NCBI GenBank assembly: GCA_002344075.1
Contig: DDTM01000089.1
Span: 1-9,348, forward strand
Reading direction: 5' to 3'
DNA: 9,348 nt
Source: Bacteroidetes bacterium UBA2364
Lineage (GTDB): Bacteria > Bacteroidota > Rhodothermia > Rhodothermales > UBA2364
The notes beneath the pieces were generated by a model that searched no databases, was not told the origin of the DNA, and saw only the letters and a list, made by a program, of their open reading frames with translations. Of this stretch, positions 1 to 4,397 are shown one piece after another. Position 1 is the stretch's first letter; each line of letters begins with the position of its first letter. The position numbers and the translations under genes were made by a program.

Positions 1-501
1 CTTTGATTCGTTCAGGTTTAAATGACGGGTTAACTTTCTCCTACTCGATTGGGTTGGTAGCAAAAAGCGTTCTAAAAGTAGAGGGGGATACCCATTCCGC
101 TTTTTGAACCGTGCCTCGAAACCCTCCAAGGTCTCGTACCCACAACTGAAAGCAATCACTGCCACTGACAAGTGGGTTTCCAATAGAAGTTTCTTGGCAA
201 GTGCTATCCTGTGATGTGTTAGAAAGCCCTGAAGCGACATGCCATGCAAGGTATTACGCAGAAGTAGCTTCAATTTACGGTTTTGACATAACTGGAACGT
301 TTTTTCTATAACGGAAACACGCAGTTCTTGGCAAAATATAGACTTCCGAATAAAGTCCGTAATTTCCGTCAATGTTGAATCCGTAGGAACAGGTGCAAAA
401 AATAGTTCAGCGTTTATATAAGCTGTTTTAATTTGAGAAATGATCGTTTCCTGTTCAATCCAATTTTGCGAATCCGGCTTCATATAGGTTGTTCTCGTCA
501 T
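1..501 (-). CDS. AraC-family transcriptional regulator, 3' end beyond the window
   Basis: Reading the minus strand from the ATG at 501 gives an open frame of 167 codons to the window edge with no stop. Residues about 75-155 match an AraC-type double helix-turn-helix: a GMSLQGFLTHHRIALAKKLL segment, then LSVAVIAFSCGYETLEGFEA, followed by RFKKRNGYPP. This is the usual 'GxS..xxxxxRLxxAxxLL' / 'IAxxxGF' / 'FKKxxGxxP' pattern. The roughly 70 residues before it (a segment containing ELFFAPVPTDSTLTEITDFI) are too short for the common cupin ligand-binding domain, so the inducer is unknown. An alternative ATG lies at 483. The start at 501 is preferred because it follows a small leader ORF that stops 2 bases upstream. 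The product should be a cytoplasmic DNA-binding regulator. Its targets cannot be read from the window. The family call is firm; the exact start is less so. Confidence 0.85.
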   Translation of the reverse strand, partial: MTRTTYMKPDSQNWIEQETIISQIKTAYINAELFFAPVPTDSTLTEITDFIRKSIFCQELRVSVIEKTFQLCQNRKLKLLLRNTLHGMSLQGFLTHHRIALAKKLLLETHLSVAVIAFSCGYETLEGFEARFKKRNGYPPLLLERFLLPTQSSRRKLTRHLNLNESK

Positions 502-503
502 TT

Positions 504-599
504 TTATGTACTGGATAAAAATAGACACAAACAACGGAGACCATTCTTAGTGAGCAATGTTAAAATAATACACATTAAAATGTAATACAATAGTATCAT
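504..599 (-). CDS. Possible 31-codon hydrophobic leader ORF before the AraC gene
   Basis: An ATG at 599 opens a 31-codon frame beginning MILLYYILMCIILTLL, with a short polar patch (TKNG) and a second hydrophobic run before its stop at 504-506. The stop is separated by only 2 bases from the ATG (501) of the AraC-type regulator, a spacing seen in translationally coupled pairs and leader peptides. The predicted peptide could span a membrane once. No Shine-Dalgarno is evident. The stretch is AT-rich, so a chance hydrophobic frame is quite possible. I do not recognise the sequence. Confidence 0.3.
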   Translation of the reverse strand: MILLYYILMCIILTLLTKNGLRCLCLFLSST

Positions 600-652
600 T
601 AATAAAAATGCTATCTTAAAGCTAAGAAATATTATCTATTTTGAAATCAACC

Positions 653-680
653 CAAAGATACTTCATTTGAAGTATGTCAA
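653..680 (-). promoter_or_regulatory. Bacteroidota-type promoter with an operator in its spacer
   Basis: On the minus strand, TTG (680-678) is followed after 17 bases by TATCTTTG (660-653), a perfect match to the Bacteroidota -7 box TAnnTTTG. Spacing is at the short end of the known range. The 18-base palindrome at 658-675 fills the spacer, and its last bases form the TA of the -7 box, so a bound protein would block RNA polymerase. Transcription would start near 646 and run through the leader ORF into the AraC gene, giving a 5' UTR of about 145 bases. A weaker alternative (TTG 590-588, TATTTTAA 567-560) lies closer to the gene. Confidence 0.45.
658..675. promoter_or_regulatory. Palindromic operator-like site, copy 1
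   Basis: ATACTTCA-TT-TGAAGTAT has perfect 8-base arms around a 2-base centre. Read on the minus strand it shares 17 identical bases (ATACTTCAAATGAAGTA) with the site at 3711-3727. The size and symmetry suit a dimeric winged-helix regulator such as a MarR-type protein, but the binding protein is not known from this window. Confidence 0.55.
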
Positions 681-792
681 GGATCAAGAAATGTATTATG
701 TTGGCCAAGAGCAAATAAGGAAACCTTCAAGTGAGCAAGTATTCTAACTCTCCTACGAAATATCATAATACATGGTTTTGAGTAGAAGTTTT

Positions 793-904
793 GGTGGTGT
801 CAATCAATGGGTGAGTTGTGTCTTTGCCGAAAAAAGTGGTAACCGAAAACAGATGTTGTAAGAAATGCCAGTCTGAGGACATCGTCAAGAATGGCAGCAA
901 TAGG
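793..904 (+). mobile_element. Left-end remnant of an IS1-like insertion sequence
   Basis: The stretch starting GGTGGTGTCAATCAATGGG (793-811) resembles the terminal inverted repeats of IS1-family elements. About 25 bases downstream begins a reading frame with a CxxC zinc-ribbon start typical of InsA. The similarity stops near 904: neither a second CxxC, nor the catalytic InsB part, nor a right-end inverted repeat (the reverse complement of the left end) is visible before 1010. The element is therefore a short, inactive relic. The family assignment is from memory of the motif pattern and is moderately sure. Confidence 0.5.
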
Positions 905-976
905 CGCATTCATGCCATTGCCAATCCTTCTGAATGTCAGAGAGAAATTCGCGAAGACCGTTCTATGGATGTTTAA
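824..976 (+). pseudogene. InsA-like zinc-ribbon transposase fragment
   Basis: This frame (possible starts TTG 824 or GTG 836) reads VVTENRCCKKCQSEDIVKNG at residues 5-24, the typical opening of an InsA-type zinc ribbon: CxxC, then a 'Q/S..DIVKNG' strand. In intact InsA proteins a second C-x-x-C follows within about 15-20 residues, then a helix-turn-helix. Here the sequence after NGSNR (past 904) no longer looks like the family, has a single further Cys, and stops at 974-976. It is most likely a truncated gene left by deletion of the insertion sequence. Its start lies just inside the putative left inverted repeat. Confidence 0.45.
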
Positions 977-993
977 GCATCTGGTTTATAATT

Positions 994-1365
994 TTAGGCA
1001 GCAATATCATCATGCAGGAGCACGATATCTCCATGTTGATGAACACTATTTGCACCCCTTACAAGGGCCTCATCATCTGTCTTCCATTTGATATGTCCTG
1101 TGGCCCTGTTCAACATTATTGGACGCTTGTCATAGTCATTGGTGCTGATATCGCCAAAGGTAAATACGCCATCCGGTTGTAGTGGTGGGCGTGCTGAGAC
1201 CCCATACGTGACAACTAAGGTGTTTTTCTTCTCTACCTTGCTTTGCCGCCATAGGTTTTTGAGGGTCAGCCCATCGGAGCTGATCACCTTCCCTTCGTTG
1301 TTTACATCACAGCCGGCACTCGTGAAGAAAAGGAAAAGGAGCGGAAGAAAGAAGTTTTTGCTCAT
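994..1365 (-). pseudogene. 5' fragment of a PQQ-like beta-propeller lipoprotein gene
   Basis: The 123-codon product starts with a clear lipoprotein signal peptide: MSKNFFLPLLFLFFTSAGC, with lipobox SAGC and Cys19. After a polar linker, residues about 50-120 contain the strand pattern of a PQQ/BamB-like propeller, including LNRATGHIKWK (the 'D..TGk..W' blade motif). Intact propeller proteins of this kind are usually several hundred residues. This frame ends right after GDIVLLHDDIAA, within a second blade, and no continuation is visible downstream in any minus-strand frame. It is best read as a truncated gene, its 3' part probably lost in the rearrangement that left the IS relic next to it. It follows the broken gene at 1396-1711 in the same direction. 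A short stand-alone lipoprotein cannot be excluded. Confidence 0.5.
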
Positions 1366-1375
1366 ATAGGTTATA

Positions 1376-1391
1376 GGGGGCCGAAGCCCCC
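1376..1391 (-). terminator. Stable UUCG-loop hairpin between two broken genes
   Basis: A perfect 6-base-pair stem GGGGGC/GCCCCC closes a 4-base loop. On the minus strand it reads GGGGGC-TTCG-GCCCCC, the extra-stable cUUCGg tetraloop. It begins 4 bases after the stop at 1396 and ends 10 bases before the ATG at 1365. No U-run follows, so it may be an intercistronic RNA structure that attenuates or protects an end rather than a classical intrinsic terminator. Confidence 0.5.
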
Positions 1392-1395
1392 TGAT

Positions 1396-1711
1396 TTATC
1401 TTGGCGCCACATCGAATGTGCGTCCATAACGACCACGGCTTTCCATAACACGTCTTATTTCCTCAAAAACACGCGGGTGGTGTCTTTGTTCGGAATGATT
1501 GATCCCTTCATCCTCCACCACAATCTTACCAGCAGCATTGGCAAAAGTTTGGGATGCAGCGGTGATAAAGCCATCCCCCATAGAATCGGGGGTACGCACA
1601 CCTGCGTATAGCATGTTCCAATCACGCTCGGTCCAATAAATTGTCCTTGCATCCTACCAATAGAAGCGAAATGGAAAACAAGAACAGAAAGGGCTTGAGC
1701 GTGTAACGCAT
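1396..1711 (-). pseudogene. Broken lipoprotein gene with alpha/beta-hydrolase-like C-terminus
   Basis: From the ATG at 1711 a 29-residue frame encodes a convincing lipoprotein signal (MRYTLKPFLFLFSISLLLVG followed by Cys21, lipobox LVGC) and ends at a TGA at 1624-1622. A second, overlapping frame runs to the stop at 1396-1398. It contains DSMGDGFITAASQTF and then VVEDEGINHSEQRHHPRVFE, which resembles the end of alpha/beta hydrolases of the lipase type: an Asp in a 'DG.V..ASQ' strand and a catalytic His in 'NHS..'. The nucleophile elbow (GxSxG) and core are missing. The simplest reading is one lipoprotein hydrolase gene that lost its middle by an out-of-frame deletion near 1625. The hydrolase call is tentative; the signal peptide is clear. 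Confidence 0.45.
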
Positions 1712-1741
1712 ATCATTATTGGGTATAGTGAATGGTTACAC

Positions 1742-1774
1742 ATAAAGTAATATATTCTTTTACATACTACCCAA
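1742..1774 (-). promoter_or_regulatory. Weak promoter-like boxes before the broken lipoprotein gene
   Basis: On the minus strand TTG (1774-1772) is followed after 22 bases by TACTTTAT (1749-1742), a near match to TAnnTTTG. This would give a 5' UTR of about 25-30 bases to the ATG at 1711. It is only suggestive in such AT-rich DNA. Confidence 0.25.
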
Positions 1775-2005
1775 GCCTTTTCCTAAACTTTTTTCCAAAC
1801 TTTCTGCCTAAAAGTAATTCTTAATAGGCTCATTGGATTCCGGTGGCCATTAATTAGAATGTGCATTAGGCCAATACACACATTTGCCTTTAGCCGTTCA
1901 GAATGGATTATTGGTCTTATAAAAAAGGATTGCTCGAAAGAAGGGAACTGTGGATGTGATTTGCGACTGGCATTGACCCTGAAGGCGCATTTTACGAAAT
2001 TACAT
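1775..2005. other. Intergenic stretch with no recognised gene
   Basis: Between the upstream region of the broken lipoprotein gene and the stop of the phosphopantetheinyl transferase I see no ORF with a recognisable domain, no clear terminator and no repeat. One minus-strand frame is open through it and continues out of frame into the transferase gene. Its residues show no family pattern, so I treat it as chance. Confidence 0.5.
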
Positions 2006-2668
2006 TCACCTTTTTTTGCTTTGGAGTAGGGCCACCGCCAACCAGCAATCCCCATGTCGGGTAAAAGGAACCATCCAGTTTTGCCCGTTGTGGTCGGTGA
2101 CAATCGCTTCTTGCGCAGCGAGGTTGATGTGTGCGTGTATTTTTTTAGGGGAAAGCCGAAATCCTGTTTTTAAGCCCTTTAGTACCGCTTCTTTAATGAC
2201 CCAGAGCAAGATGTTTTTTTCATTTTGTGGGGCGTCTAAGGCATGAAAAGCCTCGTAATCGTTAGGAGCAAGAAGGAATTTCCAGAGGTCGTCACGCCTT
2301 TTTTGGATGTGTTCCAAGTCTATTCCAACGGGTGCCGATGCAAAGACTGCGGCGGTTTCGGAGACGGTATGTGTAACGGAAACATAGAGGTGTGGGGCCG
2401 ATAAGATGGCAGGAGCGCCGGACGGCTCGGTAAAAAGGGGGATTTCTTGGGGCAGTTGATTGAGATGAGGCATGAGCAAGGTGCGCATAGCGAGACGGCC
2501 TGCCAAGTAGGTGGCGCGGCGGTTTTCATTGGCAAAAGTTGCTGCATGGTTCCATTCTTCTTCCGAAACCAATTTGATATAATTTGTCGGGAACGGGCAC
2601 CTGACAGGCATGATGCAAAGGGATTTCTGCTGTATCAAGGCCGAGATAGAAAGCGGGGGGATAGTCAT
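2006..2668 (-). CDS. 4'-phosphopantetheinyl transferase, Sfp type
   Basis: Transfers the phosphopantetheine arm of coenzyme A to a serine of acyl or peptidyl carrier proteins, in the cytoplasm. With the start at 2668 the product is 220 residues, normal for the Sfp/AcpT group. Visible motifs are an N-terminal RRATYLAGRLAMRTLL helix (about 50-65), VSVTHT (96-101), GIDLEH with the Mg-binding Asp117 and Glu119, and WVIKEAVLKG (156-165), the 'WxxKEA..K' signature. A longer start at 2698 is rejected because it falls inside the terminator hairpin at 2687-2716; ATG 2611 would cut the N-terminal strand. It follows the SOD gene on the same strand but with a terminator in between. No carrier protein, NRPS, PKS or fatty-acid gene lies nearby, so the substrate is open. 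The Sfp-type call is firm. Confidence 0.88.
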   Translation of the reverse strand: MTIPPLSISALIQQKSLCIMPVRCPFPTNYIKLVSEEEWNHAATFANENRRATYLAGRLAMRTLLMPHLNQLPQEIPLFTEPSGAPAILSAPHLYVSVTHTVSETAAVFASAPVGIDLEHIQKRRDDLWKFLLAPNDYEAFHALDAPQNEKNILLWVIKEAVLKGLKTGFRLSPKKIHAHINLAAQEAIVTDHNGQNWMVPFTRHGDCWLAVALLQSKKR

Positions 2669-2686
2669 GCAATTGGTCGAAAAGAA

Positions 2687-2716
2687 AAGCCCGATCATGA
2701 ATAAAAAATCGGGCTT
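2687..2716 (-). terminator. Intrinsic terminator after the SOD gene
   Basis: AAGCCCGAT (2687-2695) and ATCGGGCTT (2708-2716) form a perfect 9-base-pair stem with a 12-base loop. On the minus strand the stem is followed by TTCTTTT. It starts 21 bases after the SOD stop codon. On the plus strand the 3' side lacks a T-run, so it should act mainly on minus-strand transcripts. Confidence 0.75.
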
Positions 2717-2737
2717 AGGTCGTTACATGATAATAAA

Positions 2738-3451
2738 TTATCCTTTTGTTGCTGTGTAAAGACTTGCAACGGCGTCCCAATTTACCACATTCCAGAAAGC
2801 GGCAATGTAGTCTGGACGACGGTTTTGGTAATGCAGGTAATAGGCGTGTTCCCAAACGTCCAAGCCGAGGATGGGCGTATGGCCTTGCATTAATGGACTG
2901 TCTTGGTTTGCAGTTGAATAGGCTTCCAATGTACCCGCTGCATTTACCACGAGCCAAGACCACCCGCTGCCAAAACGGGTAGCACCGCCTTGTGCAAACT
3001 TGGTCTTGAAGGCATCGAAAGAACCAAATGCCGAGTCTATGGCCGTCGCCAAGTCACCTTTTGGACCGCTGCCATTATTCACTTTCATGATGTTCCAGAA
3101 CAACGTGTGGTTGGCATGGCCGCCGCCATTGTTGATCACGGCTTGACGGATGTTTTGAGGAACACTGTTAATGCCACGCAAGAGGTCTTCGATGGGCAAT
3201 GCCTGAAGATCAGCATGGCCTTCTAAAGCGGCATTTAGGTTGTTTACATAAGCCTGATGATGTTTTCCGTGATGGATTTGCATTGTTTGGGCATCCACAT
3301 AGGGTTCCAAAGCATCATAAGCATAAGGCAAGGGCGCAAGGGTATGACTCATTTTTTTGTTGGTTTGGGGTTGGAGTTGCTTTAATGTAGGAGCGGAACA
3401 GGCCGTTAAACTGCTTAAAGCAAGGGTTGTGAGGAAATCTCGTCTTTTCAT
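2738..3451 (-). CDS. sodA: Exported superoxide dismutase, Mn/Fe family (Mn-type)
   Basis: Converts superoxide to oxygen and hydrogen peroxide. From ATG 3451 the product is 237 residues. It opens with MKRRDFLTTLALSSLTAC, a twin-arginine motif (KRRDFL) plus lipobox LTAC (Cys18), so it is predicted to be exported folded and lipid-anchored. The SOD fold starts at Met34 (SHTLAPLPYAYDALEP). Metal ligands fit His60 (IHHGKHH), His115 (GGHANHTLFW), Asp198 and His202 (DVWEHAYY). NQDSPLM (182-188) is typical of the Mn rather than the Fe subgroup, though cambialistic use cannot be excluded. A further upstream in-frame ATG at 3514 would add 21 residues before the signal and is unlikely. Met34 (ATG 3352) could start a cytosolic form. 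A terminator follows the gene. No convincing promoter was found upstream. Family assignment is very sure; localisation is inferred from the signal. Confidence 0.93.
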   Translation of the reverse strand: MKRRDFLTTLALSSLTACSAPTLKQLQPQTNKKMSHTLAPLPYAYDALEPYVDAQTMQIHHGKHHQAYVNNLNAALEGHADLQALPIEDLLRGINSVPQNIRQAVINNGGGHANHTLFWNIMKVNNGSGPKGDLATAIDSAFGSFDAFKTKFAQGGATRFGSGWSWLVVNAAGTLEAYSTANQDSPLMQGHTPILGLDVWEHAYYLHYQNRRPDYIAAFWNVVNWDAVASLYTATKG

Positions 3452-3710
3452 ACAGGGGTGATCTAAGGGTGAAAAGAACTGGAAATCCAACGCACTTGGT
3501 GCTGGGAAGTTCATAATAGGGCGTCAAGGTTTGGTTAAGAACGTTTTTTTAGCTTCTATCTCATTGGAAAACCCTGCTTACTAAAAGTCCGATGGCGTGC
3601 TGGGGACCAGCAAAGAAAGATGCCTTATGGTCTCAAACACAGGTGGATATAGGCCATGCTTGACATCATGTAAAAGACTACCGACCAGAAAAAAGACATT
3701 GAGGCAAAAA

Positions 3711-3727
3711 ATACTTCAAATGAAGTA
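3711..3727. promoter_or_regulatory. Palindromic operator-like site, copy 2
   Basis: ATACTTCA-AA-TGAAGTA (perfect 7-base arms TACTTCA/TGAAGTA around AA) is identical over 17 bases to the minus-strand reading of the site at 658-675. It lies 57 bases upstream of the ATG at 3785 and has the same orientation relative to its gene as copy 1 has to the AraC gene. A clear -7 box next to it is missing; TACCTTTA at 3750-3757 is the closest candidate. Confidence 0.5.
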
Positions 3728-3784
3728 CATGAGGCTTTCGGCAGATGTGTACCTTTATCTAAACCCTTCTCTTCTAAACCCTTT

Positions 3785-4309
3785 ATGTACATGCAAGAAA
3801 AAATTTTAATAGATACCCTCCTTGGGCTTTCGGCCTGTCGCTATGGGGTGGAGCAAAAAAATGCCGCTTTTCAGATGCAACTTAACGGAGCGATCAATGA
3901 TACTTGGACAGGGAAAGCCAGTTTTTATCCGGCTTCACGGGTGGATAACCGTGAACCTGCTTTACGCCTTCAGTGTTACACACACCAACAAAAAGGGTTT
4001 GTTTTCCATATCCCAACGACAAAAATCTTCACCGGACAATCTTTTGCGCTTACCCCCGATATTCGGGAAGATGCTTTGTTGTTATTACTTTCCGGATTTG
4101 ATGGACTCATGGTTCCGGTTTCTGGATTTTTGTCTTTCGACGAGGTGAATAACCGATTTTATGGGGGAAGATTCGCGCTTGTTCTGCGCAATGAAGTACA
4201 TCTGGGGATGGAGAAAATGCCGGAAATCAAGGTAAATGCAGCATTCCGCGCAACACCCGGCTGGCCTAATTTCGATCTACTCATTGGAGGGGTTCATTGT
4301 CTGAACTGA
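3785..4309 (+). CDS. Putative small exported protein, unrecognised
   Basis: A 174-residue product (168 if the second ATG at 3791 is used). I do not recognise the family. The N-terminus ends in LLGLSAC with Cys18 in a lipobox-like setting, but the preceding hydrophobic run is short and interrupted by Glu5 and Asp10, so the lipoprotein signal is imperfect. The rest alternates polar and hydrophobic stretches with many aromatics (TWTGKASFYPASR, KGFVFHIP, GFLSFDE, RFYGGRFALVL), as in a beta-sandwich or beta-barrel domain. There are no catalytic motifs. The gene stands alone on the plus strand, 88 bases before the kinase start, and has the palindromic site 3711-3727 in its upstream region, which suggests repressor or activator control. 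The reading frame is probably real because its codon usage and composition resemble those of its neighbours. Confidence 0.6.
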   Translation: MYMQEKILIDTLLGLSACRYGVEQKNAAFQMQLNGAINDTWTGKASFYPASRVDNREPALRLQCYTHQQKGFVFHIPTTKIFTGQSFALTPDIREDALLLLLSGFDGLMVPVSGFLSFDEVNNRFYGGRFALVLRNEVHLGMEKMPEIKVNAAFRATPGWPNFDLLIGGVHCLN

Positions 4310-4337
4310 GGGCATCGCGGTGAATTCGTGGTAAACA

Positions 4338-4368
4338 TTGAAAAACGTATTTCGTTTCGGTAATTTTA
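4338..4368 (+). promoter_or_regulatory. Promoter-like boxes for the sensor kinase gene
   Basis: TTG (4338-4340) and TAATTTTA (4361-4368) are spaced by 20 bases, close to the Bacteroidota TTG / TAnnTTTG arrangement (last two positions of the -7 box differ). Transcription would begin near 4374, about 24 bases before the ATG at 4398. This also argues against using the TTG at 4338 as a start codon. Confidence 0.4.
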
Positions 4369-4388
4369 TACCCTTCCACTTACCGAAA
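4355..4388. repeat. 9-base inverted repeat flanking the kinase promoter -7 box
   Basis: TTTCGGTAA (4355-4363) and TTACCGAAA (4380-4388) are perfect inverted repeats separated by 16 bases. The left arm overlaps the proposed -7 box and the right arm ends 9 bases before the ATG at 4398. It could be a two-half-site operator or, if transcription starts upstream, an RNA hairpin just before the start codon. Confidence 0.5.
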
Positions 4389-4397
4389 AGTATTTAC

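Noticed and set aside
891..1182. Two overlapping plus-strand frames of 66 and 82 codons
   Set aside because: They have no family pattern and lie mostly opposite the 3' part of the better supported propeller lipoprotein fragment.
1783..2103. A 106-codon minus-strand frame
   Set aside because: Its first part overlaps the transferase gene in another frame, and the rest shows no motif or signal peptide.
2698..2698. ATG at 2698 as the start of the transferase
   Set aside because: It lies inside the 9-base-pair terminator stem-loop; the ATG at 2668 leaves a normal Sfp-type length.
3660..3665. TTGACA as a -35 box
   Set aside because: No matching -10 or TAnnTTTG box occurs at a suitable distance downstream.
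3597..3809. A 70-codon plus-strand frame
   Set aside because: It has no recognisable feature, covers the palindromic site and overlaps the start of the gene at 3785.
4338..4340. TTG as the kinase start codon
   Set aside because: It fits a promoter -33 position, and the added 20 residues precede the natural first membrane helix beginning at ATG 4398.
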